DNA of 55,736 bases from CAYWNA01 sp964459305 (GTDB lineage: Bacteria > Planctomycetota > Planctomycetia > Pirellulales > Pirellulaceae): positions 1 through 55,736 of the forward strand of contig CAYWNA010000066.1 of assembly GCA_964459305.1 (NCBI GenBank), in the 5' to 3' direction. Position 1 is the stretch's first letter. Each line of letters opens with the position of its first letter. The position numbers and the translations under genes are program-made. Positions 1 through 8,451 of this stretch are shown here, one piece after another. The notes below the pieces were generated by a model. That model ran no database searches, was not told where the DNA came from, and saw nothing but the letters and a program-made list of their open reading frames with translations.

Positions 1-2
1 AC

Positions 3-533
3 AAAGACTGTGAATCGAGCCTCTCGGCGGCGATGCACGGTTTCCACGCCGACAAATTAACCGAGGCGAAACGGGAACTGCCGAAGAACCAATGCCATGC
101 TTGTCACCCTGGCCCGAAGACGAAATGCTTGCGAGACGTCATGTCTCAGTCGGGGCTCACCTGCACGAACTGCCACGGCGGGATGACGGAGGTCGGCGAT
201 CCGGCGCGCACGGCGTGGGTCAACTTGCCCTCGTGCACAACGTGCCACACCGACGCCCTCGAAGACCCGGAGGAGTTACGCATCGAGAAACCTAATGAGC
301 ATCTGATGGGGGACGCCGCCTCGCTGTATCGCAACAGCAAAGCTCACGGCGGCGGCGGGATCTATTGCGCCGCCTGCCACGGGTCCCCGCATGCAGTTAC
401 TCCGACGACCACGGAACGCGACAACCAGCAGGCCATCCGGCTCCAAGGGCATAAGGGCCCGATCGACGAATGTACGGTGTGCCACCTGGAGAAGCCCGAC
501 GCTAAGTTCTGGCATTTTCGGGAAGCAGAATGA
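3..533 (+). CDS. Multiheme cytochrome c, C-terminal part (5' truncated by window edge)
   Basis: The reading frame is open from base 3 to the TGA at 531-533, so the ATG at 33 is internal and the gene starts outside the window. The visible 176 residues carry five heme-attachment motifs in order: CHACH, CTNCH, CTTCH, CAACH and CTVCH. This spacing is that of periplasmic or surface electron-transfer cytochromes with many hemes. The exact subfamily cannot be told from the C-terminal piece. The stop codon overlaps the start of the next gene in an ATGA arrangement, which suggests one transcript and coupled translation with the GH26-like enzyme. Function as an electron carrier is inferred from the heme motifs; the redox partner is unknown. 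Confidence 0.88.
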   Translation, partial: KDCESSLSAAMHGFHADKLTEAKRELPKNQCHACHPGPKTKCLRDVMSQSGLTCTNCHGGMTEVGDPARTAWVNLPSCTTCHTDALEDPEELRIEKPNEHLMGDAASLYRNSKAHGGGGIYCAACHGSPHAVTPTTTERDNQQAIRLQGHKGPIDECTVCHLEKPDAKFWHFREAE

Positions 534-1603
534 ACGATCAGGGTGTAGCCACGCCTCGGTCAAGAGCCATGTCAGGAGACCTTTGGATGAATCTACTCAC
601 GCTACTTGTGGTACTCTGCGTAACTCCGGAATCAGCCCCAGCCCGCGTGGAGGCGGCCAATACTCACGCTTCGGCTAAGACAGTTCGAGTGCTCGGCTAT
701 CTCGCTGGTATGACGAAACAACAGGAAAACCGAGTGGTTTCCGGTCAGCACTGCGGTCGCGGAAAGGAGGCGGAAACACTGTACCGGGATCACATCGTGG
801 AAATGCATCGGGCAACGGGACATTGGATCGCCATGGTCGGCACGGACTACGGTAGGGGACGACATGATACTGCCGATCCCGACGCTGCAGCGGCCAACCG
901 GGTGCTCATTGACCACTGGAAGAACGACGGCTTGGTCACGGTCACCTGGCACGCGGCCAATCCCTGGACGGGCGGAACCGCCTGGGACCGGAAAGCGGTT
1001 AAGCTGGCCGATCTGGTGACGCCTGCCAGCGATGTTCACGCGGCCTGGATGCGACAACTGGATCGCGTGGCAACGGGGCTAGCTCAGCTTCGAGACGCGG
1101 GCGTTGTGGTTCTCTGGCGTCCTCTGCACGAGATGAACGGCGGATGGTTCTGGTGGGGGCGGCGCGAACGAGCAGAGTATGTCGCGGTGTGGCTCCACAT
1201 GTTCGAGTATTTCACCGAGACCAAGAAGCTGGACAACCTGCTGTGGGTTTACTCCGCGTCGGCCAGGCATCAAGTGCCGGCGGACCTCTATTACCCGGGC
1301 GCCGCGTATTGCGACATCGTGGGCCTGGACCACTATGCGGACGCCTTCGACTTGCCGGGCTACCGGGAACTGACTGCGCTGGGAAAACCGTTCGGGCTAA
1401 CCGAGGTCGGTCCAAAGCGGGACCTGCGCGGGTCGTTCGACTACGCAAAGCTGATCGTTGCCATAAAAGAGCGGTATCCCGAGACGACCTTCTTCCAGGC
1501 GTGGGCATGGGGATGGTCGATTGCCGAGAACAAGAACGCCAAGGCCCTCCTCGGCGATTCCTGGATCGTTGGTCGAGATGAACTGGCCGGCCGCGTTCGT
1601 TGA
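530..1603 (+). CDS. GH26-family glycoside hydrolase (beta-mannanase-like), secreted
   Basis: 357 residues. A hydrophobic stretch at about residues 20-38 ending near a small-residue site looks like a signal peptide; an internal ATG at residue 14 could be the true start. The motif WRPLHEMNGGWFWW around residue 201 is the GH26 signature, with Glu201 as the expected acid/base. Glu292 in GLTEVGP is the expected nucleophile at the end of beta-strand 7. The family cleaves beta-1,4-mannan and related glucans with retention. The start overlaps the stop of the multiheme cytochrome by four bases, an unexpected partner for a mannanase. Family assignment rests on both catalytic motifs; the real substrate is not shown by sequence. 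Confidence 0.9.
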   Translation: MNDQGVATPRSRAMSGDLWMNLLTLLVVLCVTPESAPARVEAANTHASAKTVRVLGYLAGMTKQQENRVVSGQHCGRGKEAETLYRDHIVEMHRATGHWIAMVGTDYGRGRHDTADPDAAAANRVLIDHWKNDGLVTVTWHAANPWTGGTAWDRKAVKLADLVTPASDVHAAWMRQLDRVATGLAQLRDAGVVVLWRPLHEMNGGWFWWGRRERAEYVAVWLHMFEYFTETKKLDNLLWVYSASARHQVPADLYYPGAAYCDIVGLDHYADAFDLPGYRELTALGKPFGLTEVGPKRDLRGSFDYAKLIVAIKERYPETTFFQAWAWGWSIAENKNAKALLGDSWIVGRDELAGRVR

Positions 1604-1688
1604 GAGAAAATCCATGAAGCGAGTGAGGAGTCGAGAGAGCCGACGCGACAACGCAAAGCGACGGGAGTGGAGAATAGGAGGGACTTTC

Positions 1689-2216
1689 ATGAATCCGTGG
1701 AGCAAACTGGTTGGTTGTTGGGTCTTTATTGGGCTGGCTGCTGGTTTGATCGTGATGCCAGCGCCCGACAACGACAGCCGTGAACTGAGTGCGGCCGAGA
1801 GGGTCGTTACAAGCCGGCGTCCGGTTCGGGCGTCGTTGCGAAACAGGCAGCACAGGCTTACCGATCGTCCGGGGAGACGACTGCCGCGCTGCTGGGGTTG
1901 CCATTGGCCGAAAGCGAAGCCCCGGTGCCTCAGGCGATTAACATCGGCCCGCCGGAATTCGCCGGACGGCACGCGGAGGCAAAGAAGCTGCTTGTCAGCG
2001 TGCTGGAGGGGCTGCGATGGGATTTGATCGCGAGGACGACGACGGTACTTGGATTGTGACCGGGGCCACTCCCTTCGCTGCGGCACACGCGGCGCTCACG
2101 CTGGCCGATTGGCTGCGGTGGGACGAGCCGTTGCCGCGGCCGTTCCGCAAAGTGCGCGGGCCCGTGTTCCACTCGGTGACCATGGAGTTCGACGACTCGA
2201 GCGGAAAAAGGAGCGG
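1689..2216 (+). pseudogene. Frameshifted remnant of a secreted protein of unknown function
   Basis: A strong Shine-Dalgarno AGGAGGG at 1676-1682 precedes ATG 1689, which opens a signal-peptide-like sequence (MNPWSKLVGCWVFIGLAAG and following). After about 35 codons the frame turns into Arg-rich nonsense. A protein-like sequence continues in the next frame from about 1800 (KPASGSGVVAKQAAQAY...) to a stop at 2056-2058, and then in a third frame from about 2017 (FDREDDDGTWIVTGATPFAAAHAA...). The readable pieces run together like one protein broken by at least two indels. It is cut off at about 2216 by the transposase remnant. I do not recognise the family. Confidence 0.55.
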
Positions 2217-2231
2217 AAAAAGGGTCAGAAC

Positions 2232-2410
2232 TATTTATTTGGCTTGCTGGCCGTTCTCCGCTACATCGAAGCCAATCCAGTGCGAGCCAAGATTGTGGAA
2301 CGCGCCGGAGACTATGCGTGGAGTAGTTACACGACGCCTGGCTCGGGAATCGCAGACGATCTGGTGAGCCCATGTCTGCCTACGAGAACCTATCTCCCTA
2401 TCCGGCGGTT
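2232..2410 (+). pseudogene. REP-associated (IS200/IS605-like Y1) transposase fragment
   Basis: The frame starting at 2232 reads LAVLRYIEANPVRAKIVERA and then DYAWSSY, the conserved block near the C terminus of RAYT/TnpA_REP proteins. After VSPC the similarity moves to another frame, where 2378-2410 reads AYENLSPYPAV, also typical of the same family. The N-terminal domain with the HUH motif is absent and a frameshift separates the two blocks, so this is a dead fragment. Confidence 0.75.
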
Positions 2411-2433
2411 CCTACTCGTTGTTCGTTTAAAAA

Positions 2434-2480
2434 GGGCAGAACAGGGAGAAGACGACTTGATCGCAAGAATAGTTCTGCCC
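2434..2480. repeat. Perfect 9-bp hairpin at right end of transposase remnant
   Basis: GGGCAGAAC at 2434-2442 pairs perfectly with GTTCTGCCC at 2472-2480, with a 29-base loop. The same word forms the outer inverted repeat of the element, so this is a nested copy of the element end rather than an ordinary terminator. Confidence 0.6.
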
Positions 2481-2504
2481 CCTTCGTCGTCTAAGAATCG
2501 GTGA

Positions 2505-2978
2505 GGTTTTCATGATCGTCTCCTTTCCCTCACCGGTTGATACCCGCTATGGTGGCCGATTCTGCGCGCGGGGCTGCTTTTCCATGTCACGGCGTTCAGC
2601 GCGTCGCCGGACTCCAGAATAGGGCTCGGCACTCTTGTCACATGAGGCTCGACCTCAGCCACGCAGTCGCTTTCGGCCCGTTGACTTCGAGAGACGAACA
2701 CGTTGTCCCCTGGAACTGCCTCGACCACGCCGAAGCATCCGATTCTTGTTCAACAGGAAGGGATACGGCCTCATCCCACCGTGTATTCCCAGGCCGATCT
2801 GTCTGTTATCCTATCTGAGTCGGTTTGTGTGTGTTGGCGACAGCGATGCGACCATCGGCTCTGACCAGGCGGTCTCACGGTCCTTGGCTCTTATGCAAAC
2901 GAGATTGCTGATACGGGCAACGAGTCTGCTTCGCACAACCGCTTCGACGATCGATTTCATCAAAGAGGCCGAACGACC
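2505..2978. other. 474-bp spacer without a recognisable gene
   Basis: Open frames here give no protein-like sequence. The only structure seen is an 8-bp inverted repeat, CGGTGAGG at 2499-2506 and CCTCACCG at 2528-2535, too weak and without a T-run to call a terminator. The 3' part must carry the promoter of the thioredoxin-like gene, but no clear -35/-10 pair was found. Confidence 0.6.
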
Positions 2979-3602
2979 ATGAGTATCTCGTCTATGCGCA
3001 TCACCTATTGGGTCTTGCCCGTTCTTTGCTCCCTGTTCGTCGGATGTCAACAGCCATCGGCACCGGCCGAACCCGCCAAACCCGCCGCGCAGGCGAACGC
3101 GGCGCCAACCAGCGAAACTTCGGCCGCAGAAAAGCAAAAGGTGACCGTCGAGGTGAAGAGTTGGGCCGAGGTCCAGCAGTTGGTGGCCGATCGGCAGGGC
3201 AAGGTTGTCGTCGTGGATGTGTGGTCGACGTGGTGTGGACCCTGCATGCGCAAGTTTCCGAACTTGGTCCAATTGCATCGGCGGTTTCCAGATAAGGTGG
3301 CCTGCATTTCGGTGGACCTCGATTACATCGGTCTGAAAGAAGAACCGCCCGCGTCGTTTCACGACAAAGTGCTGGAATTCGTCAGCAAGCATGGAGCCAC
3401 TTTTCCCAACGTGATATCCAGTGATTCTGATGAAGACGTACAGAACGCTCTGGGCGTGGCTGCGATCCCCGCGGTGCTGGTGTACGACCGCGAAGGCAAT
3501 TTGGCAAAGAAGTTCACAAACGACGACGGCGAGTACGGAGAAGAGGGTTTTACGTACGCTGGGCACATCATACCGCTAGTAGAGAAGTTATTGGAGGACT
3601 GA
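2979..3602 (+). CDS. Thioredoxin-like (TlpA/ResA-type) lipoprotein
   Basis: 207 residues. The N terminus has a lipoprotein signal with lipobox LFVGC (Cys23), followed by an Ala/Pro-rich linker to about residue 50. The thioredoxin fold carries the redox motif WCGPC at residues 85-89, and a cis-proline is likely in GVAAIPAVLVY. This is the arrangement of membrane-anchored TlpA/ResA proteins, which reduce disulfides in extracytoplasmic proteins, often cytochrome c apoproteins. An ATG at residue 6 is an alternative start. Only five bases separate its stop from the start of the large propeller/methyltransferase gene, so the two are probably co-transcribed. Confidence 0.88.
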   Translation: MSISSMRITYWVLPVLCSLFVGCQQPSAPAEPAKPAAQANAAPTSETSAAEKQKVTVEVKSWAEVQQLVADRQGKVVVVDVWSTWCGPCMRKFPNLVQLHRRFPDKVACISVDLDYIGLKEEPPASFHDKVLEFVSKHGATFPNVISSDSDEDVQNALGVAAIPAVLVYDREGNLAKKFTNDDGEYGEEGFTYAGHIIPLVEKLLED

Positions 3603-3607
3603 CACTC

Positions 3608-6600
3608 ATGAACGGTTGCGAGACGAATGTTGGACGAATACAGGGAATGCGGTCGCTGGCTGGTCGCATCTGCCTGCTGGGGCTTGTGGTGATGGTTGTG
3701 GTTGCTATGTCGACTGCGTCGCTGGCCAGCGATTGGCCGACGTATCGGTACGATAGCGCGCGGAGTGGTGTGACCACGGAACAGGTGAAACCGCCGTTGA
3801 CGCTGTGTTGGGTATTCAAGCCTCGCCACGCGCCCGAACCGGCTTGGGGCGAGCCGAATCCGCGGCCGGTGGGCGGATGGCATGGGCTGACCGAACAACG
3901 GCGAATGCACTTCGACGATGCTCTCCACGTTGCGGTGTCCGGCGGCGCGGTCTATTTCGGCTCGTCAGCAGATGGCAAGGTCTATGCATTGGACGCACAG
4001 ACGGGCCGGCAGCGGTGGAGCACGCGCACTGGTGGGCCCGTGCGGCTGGCGCCGTCGGTGTGGCAGGACAAGGTATACGTCGGGTCCGATGATGGCCACG
4101 TCTATTGTTTGGGCGGGAGCGACGGTGGCGAGCAGTGGAAATTTCGCGCGGCGCCTGGCGACGCGAAGGTGCTGGGCAGCGGCCAGATGATCTCCATGTG
4201 GCCGGTGCGCACCGGCGTGTTGGTCGACGAAGGCGTTGCCTACTTCGGAGCGGGCATTTTTCCTGCCGAAGGCGTCTACATGTACGCGGTCGGCGCCGAC
4301 GACGGCAAGCTGTTGTGGTGCAACGACACGTGTGGCGAAGCGCCGCAGAGCCGCGTCTCGCCGCAAGGCTATCTGCTTGCGTCGGGGAATCGTCTGTTCG
4401 CTCCTCTGGGCCGGGTGTCCCCTGCGGCGTTCGATCGCAGTGACGGCCGCCTGCTGTATGAAGCCTACGTCGAGCACATCATCGGTGGATCGTATGCCAC
4501 GCTGGCCGGCGACAAACTGTTCACCGGCACCGAGCAGCTGATCGGCTACGATCAGGCATCCCACCGTTCGCGATCCTCCTGGTTCTGGGGGCATCAACTG
4601 GTCGTTACGCCAGACGTGTTCTACGCGGCCACGGGGCGCGAGGTGTTCGCAGTCAAACGCGAAACGTACGGGGCCGCCAGCCTGCGCCGCAAGGGCCAGC
4701 TCGACAGCAAACGCAATCTTAGCACGCAGATTCGCCGCACGAGCAAAACACAGGAAGAACAGCTCAAACGGCTTCAGACGCAGATGGTTGCCTTGAACGA
4801 GCAACTCAAAAAGACCGAAGCCGAGATGGCAGCGGGCGAGCAGTGGCGGGTGCGCTGCGATTGCGACGAGACGATGGTCTTGGCCGGCAACGTGCTGTTT
4901 GCCGGTGGCGCGGGCAAGGTTATGGCCATGGACGTTACATCGGGCAAGCTGCTGTGGACGGGCCAAGTCGAAGGCAAAGCTCGCGGTTTGGCCGTCTCCG
5001 ATGGGAAGCTGCTGGTCAGCTCCGACACGGGCGCGATCTATTGCTTCGGCGCAGAGGATTCCGAAGCACTTGGCGTGGTAGAGCACTCCATTACCCCCAC
5101 GCCATTCCCTCGTGACGAGATGACCGCCGTCTACGAAGCGGCCGCCGAGCGCATTGTTCGCACGACGAGCATCAAACGCGGGTATTGCTTGGTCCTCGGG
5201 TGTGGCACCGGCCGACTGGCCTTCGAGCTGGCGAAGCGGACGGAGTTGAAGATCTGTGGTATCGAACCCGACGGGCAGGAGGCGGAAGCCGCACGCAAGG
5301 CGCTCGACGCCGCGGGACTGTACGGCTCTCGCGTTTTCGTCTACCACGGCGAGTTGTCGCAGGTGCCGTTGTCCGACTATTTCGCGAATCTCATCGTTTC
5401 CGAAGACGCGCTGTTAACGGGCCAAATGCCGGGCAACGCCAAAGAAGCGGTTCGTATGCTCAAACCGCTTGGCGGCACGATTTGTATTGGCCAGCCTGCC
5501 GAAGCAAATGGCAAGGTGAAGCCGATCCAGGAGGCGGCGATGCGGCAATGGCTGGCGGGCGCGGGCATTGACCAAGGGCAAGTCTCCGCCGAGAACGGAA
5601 TGTGGCTCGACTTGCGCCGTGGACCGCTGCCGGGAGCCGGCAGCTGGACCCACCAATACGCCGATCCAGGCAACACAACCTGTAGCGACGATCAACTGAT
5701 ACGCTGTCCCCTCGGTGTGTTGTGGTTCGGCGGGCCTGGGCCGGGTCAGATGGCCGAGCGGCACCGCCGGGCCGCCGCCCCGTTGGCTATCGGCGGACGT
5801 CTGTTCGTCATGGGCGAAGGTCTGGCGGACAGGATCGGCGTGGGCGAAAACACCGTCATGGCATACGACGCCTACAACGGGCTAAAGCTGTGGGAACGGA
5901 GAATTCGCGGAGCACTGCGCGTCAGCGTGACCCACGACGCCGGCAACTCGGCCGCGAATGCCGACAGTCTGTTCGTGGCCGTTGACGACAAGTGCGTTCG
6001 GCTCGACGCCGCCACCGGCGAAACGAAGTTCACCTACGAGATGCCACCGGCCGCGAATGACGGGCCTCGACGCTGGGGTTACGTCGCTGTGGTCGGGGAC
6101 GTGCTGTATGGCTCGCGCACGGTGTCGGGCAGGTCGGGCGAGTGCATTTTCGCGCTCGATCTGGCCGATGGAAAGCTTCGTTGGAAGCACGAGGCCAAGG
6201 CCATCGCTCAAGGGTCGATCGCGATTGGTGACGGCAGTCTGTTCTTCGCCGCCCCAGGTGTGACCGATCGACAACGCGAGGAGGCGCTGGCACCGCAGAC
6301 CAAAGAGTTGCACCGAATGAGCGAAGCAGAACGGGCCGCGCTATTGAAGAGAGTCGAGGCGGCCGTCGTCTTTCGCGTCATCGCATTGGACGCCGCGGCA
6401 GGGACCAAACAGTGGGAAAAGCCCGTCGAAGTCACCGGCGCCAGTGGCGGGTCGTATTGGTGCTCGCTGGGCTCCATTTACAGCCGCGAAACCCTGGTGC
6501 TGTTCGGTGTTTTCCTCGACGGACACTACTGGAAGCAGTTCTTCGCTGGGCAGTTCGAGTCGCGTCGCGTGGTCGCCTTGTCGGGCAAGGACGGCGGGCT

Positions 6601-8368
6601 GCGATGGCAGAAGAACATCGGCTACCGCGTGCGTCCGATTGTGGTCGGCGATACGCTCCACGCCGAGCCGTGGGCTTACGACCTGCAAACCGGCGAACAG
6701 AAGACGCGCATCCATCCGGTGACCGGCCGCGAAGAGATCTGGCAGTTTGCTCGACCCGGTCACCACTGCGGATGCCCTGCCGCGTCGCCGCACACCTTGC
6801 TGTTCCGTTCCTACAATTTGGGATGGTACGACCTGGAGAACGACTTCGGGACGCAGCATTTCGGTGCGCAACGCCCTGGCTGCTGGATCAATTTCGTCCC
6901 GGCCAACGGCGTGCTCATGTACCCCGAGGCCAGTTCGGGATGCATGTGCCCATTCGCCAATATGTGTTCCGTGGTTTTCAAGAGCCGAGAGGAGAACCGG
7001 CAGTGGGCTTGGTTCAGCCAGCCCGGCCCAATGACACCGGTCAAGCGTCTGGCGCTGAATCTGGGCGCACCAGGAGATCGCAAGGACGCCTCCGGCGGGC
7101 TGTGGCTGGGTTATCCTCGTCCCGGTGGCTCGTTGGTGTTGCAGTTGAAGGCCGGCGTCTCGTTCTTCCCAGGGGGGAGCTACTTCAAGCACGACCCCGC
7201 GCGTCTGGAGATCCAGGGCACGGATAACCCGTGGGTGTTCCGTTCGGGTGTGAATGGCTTGCGGCAGTGTACCCTGCCGCTTGCGAAGCCGGCGGATGGA
7301 AAGGCTCGCTACACCGTGCGTTTGGCTTTTGCCGAATTGGTCCACGAAGCCGCGGGCAAGCGAGTATTCGATATCAAGGTCCAGGGCAAGGTCGTGGCCG
7401 AAGGCTTTGACGTCTTCAAGGAGGCCGGCGGAAAGAATCAGGCGATCGTCAAGGAATTCAAGGGCATCGACGCCACCGACAAGCTCACGGTGGAATTCGT
7501 TCCCAAGGCTGCCAAAGCGGCGCAGGACCAAATGCCGATCCTCCAGGGGGTCGAGGTCGAAAGGGAAAAGGTGCTTACCCTCGGCTTTACCGTTCCGTCG
7601 TTCCTCCTCAACGATGCGGAGCCTGATCAGACGGGCGAAGTCGTCATCGTGAATAACAAGGAGGCGGATTTCGCCGGTACACTTCACGTTATTGCCCCGG
7701 ACGGCTTCACCGTCACACCGGTTGAGACGCAGGTCAACATCCCCTCCGGGCAAAGAGCGACGGTCAAACTGCAGGCTGCTGTCAGCAAGAAAGGGCCAGC
7801 CGCGGATTACGTCGTTGGTATCAAGCTGATCCGCACGGACGGAACGACTGAATGCGATAGAAAGACGGAACTAGAATACCTGGGCGACTTGAGACGCGCG
7901 GTCCTCACAGCCATCGAGGATACCCACGCCTACAACGCATCGCCGACTACGAATTATGCAACGAGCGCCGGACTGAACGTCGACGGTGGCGATCGGCAAA
8001 TGGGCGATCACCATCACAGCGTCGCTTATCTCAGGTTCCGGATTGACGTGGACGGCAAACCGAGATCCGCCATGCTCCGACTCTACAACGCCGGCAATCC
8101 CACGGGCAATTCCGGGCAAGTTCGACTCATCGCGGAGCCCTGGGCCGAGAAAGCCGTCACCTACAACGCCCGGCCGAACCTCGGAGACATCGTGGCAAAG
8201 ATCGGCCCCGTGACAGAAAACCAAGTCGTCGAACTTCCACTCAAACTCTCGTTGGAAGGCAAGCAGGAGTTAAGTTTGGCCCTCGACCCCACTGGCAACG
8301 ACGGCGTCAATTACATCTCCCGCGAAGGCGGCAAACCGGCGGAACTGGTTGTCGAGTACGTGAGGTAA
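3608..8368 (+). CDS. Giant secreted fusion: PQQ-like propeller, methyltransferase-like domain, second propeller, malectin-like and DNRLRE/CBM96-like domains
   Basis: 1586 residues. A signal peptide lies at residues 14-40 (a second ATG at residue 14 is possible); GGAGG at 3593-3597 is the likely ribosome site. Residues 45-350 form PQQ-type propeller blades (YFGSSADGKVYALDAQTG is typical). Residues 358-414 are a charged coiled coil. Residues 510-660 resemble a class I SAM methyltransferase, with glycine motif VLGCGTG at about 529-535 and an acidic residue in GIEPDG. A second propeller follows at about 680-1050 and a Cys-rich stretch at 1052-1130. Then come a malectin-like domain at about 1175-1325, a CARDB-like linker, and a C-terminal DNRLRE/CBM96-like domain from about 1430. 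A SAM-dependent fold in an exported protein is odd, since SAM is cytoplasmic; it may bind another ligand. The role is unknown. Confidence 0.85.
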   Translation: MNGCETNVGRIQGMRSLAGRICLLGLVVMVVVAMSTASLASDWPTYRYDSARSGVTTEQVKPPLTLCWVFKPRHAPEPAWGEPNPRPVGGWHGLTEQRRMHFDDALHVAVSGGAVYFGSSADGKVYALDAQTGRQRWSTRTGGPVRLAPSVWQDKVYVGSDDGHVYCLGGSDGGEQWKFRAAPGDAKVLGSGQMISMWPVRTGVLVDEGVAYFGAGIFPAEGVYMYAVGADDGKLLWCNDTCGEAPQSRVSPQGYLLASGNRLFAPLGRVSPAAFDRSDGRLLYEAYVEHIIGGSYATLAGDKLFTGTEQLIGYDQASHRSRSSWFWGHQLVVTPDVFYAATGREVFAVKRETYGAASLRRKGQLDSKRNLSTQIRRTSKTQEEQLKRLQTQMVALNEQLKKTEAEMAAGEQWRVRCDCDETMVLAGNVLFAGGAGKVMAMDVTSGKLLWTGQVEGKARGLAVSDGKLLVSSDTGAIYCFGAEDSEALGVVEHSITPTPFPRDEMTAVYEAAAERIVRTTSIKRGYCLVLGCGTGRLAFELAKRTELKICGIEPDGQEAEAARKALDAAGLYGSRVFVYHGELSQVPLSDYFANLIVSEDALLTGQMPGNAKEAVRMLKPLGGTICIGQPAEANGKVKPIQEAAMRQWLAGAGIDQGQVSAENGMWLDLRRGPLPGAGSWTHQYADPGNTTCSDDQLIRCPLGVLWFGGPGPGQMAERHRRAAAPLAIGGRLFVMGEGLADRIGVGENTVMAYDAYNGLKLWERRIRGALRVSVTHDAGNSAANADSLFVAVDDKCVRLDAATGETKFTYEMPPAANDGPRRWGYVAVVGDVLYGSRTVSGRSGECIFALDLADGKLRWKHEAKAIAQGSIAIGDGSLFFAAPGVTDRQREEALAPQTKELHRMSEAERAALLKRVEAAVVFRVIALDAAAGTKQWEKPVEVTGASGGSYWCSLGSIYSRETLVLFGVFLDGHYWKQFFAGQFESRRVVALSGKDGGLRWQKNIGYRVRPIVVGDTLHAEPWAYDLQTGEQKTRIHPVTGREEIWQFARPGHHCGCPAASPHTLLFRSYNLGWYDLENDFGTQHFGAQRPGCWINFVPANGVLMYPEASSGCMCPFANMCSVVFKSREENRQWAWFSQPGPMTPVKRLALNLGAPGDRKDASGGLWLGYPRPGGSLVLQLKAGVSFFPGGSYFKHDPARLEIQGTDNPWVFRSGVNGLRQCTLPLAKPADGKARYTVRLAFAELVHEAAGKRVFDIKVQGKVVAEGFDVFKEAGGKNQAIVKEFKGIDATDKLTVEFVPKAAKAAQDQMPILQGVEVEREKVLTLGFTVPSFLLNDAEPDQTGEVVIVNNKEADFAGTLHVIAPDGFTVTPVETQVNIPSGQRATVKLQAAVSKKGPAADYVVGIKLIRTDGTTECDRKTELEYLGDLRRAVLTAIEDTHAYNASPTTNYATSAGLNVDGGDRQMGDHHHSVAYLRFRIDVDGKPRSAMLRLYNAGNPTGNSGQVRLIAEPWAEKAVTYNARPNLGDIVAKIGPVTENQVVELPLKLSLEGKQELSLALDPTGNDGVNYISREGGKPAELVVEYVR

Positions 8369-8451
8369 GCAGGGCTTTGGGTGCGATGTGAACATTGCGA
8401 TGCCGTTGGAAGAGCTGATTTCTGATGAGCCCCTTCAGCAAGGACAGGATC

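Larger units (their letters stand above)
2217..2484. mobile_element. Remnant of a REP-associated Y1 transposase element with terminal inverted repeats
   Basis: The left end at 2217-2235 contains AAGGGTCAGAACTATT. The right end at 2468-2484 contains its imperfect inverse (AATAGTTCTGCCCCCTT). Between them lies the C-terminal part of a REP-associated transposase. A second internal copy of the end word lies at 2429-2442. The arrangement looks like a deletion derivative of a RAYT-type element that has landed in the remnant at 1689-2216. It has no intact transposase, so it is not autonomous. Confidence 0.6.

Noticed and set aside
1780..1810. Possible programmed frameshift in the remnant at 1689
   Set aside because: No slippery heptamer or downstream structure is evident, and a second frame change and a truncation follow, so plain decay is the simpler reading.
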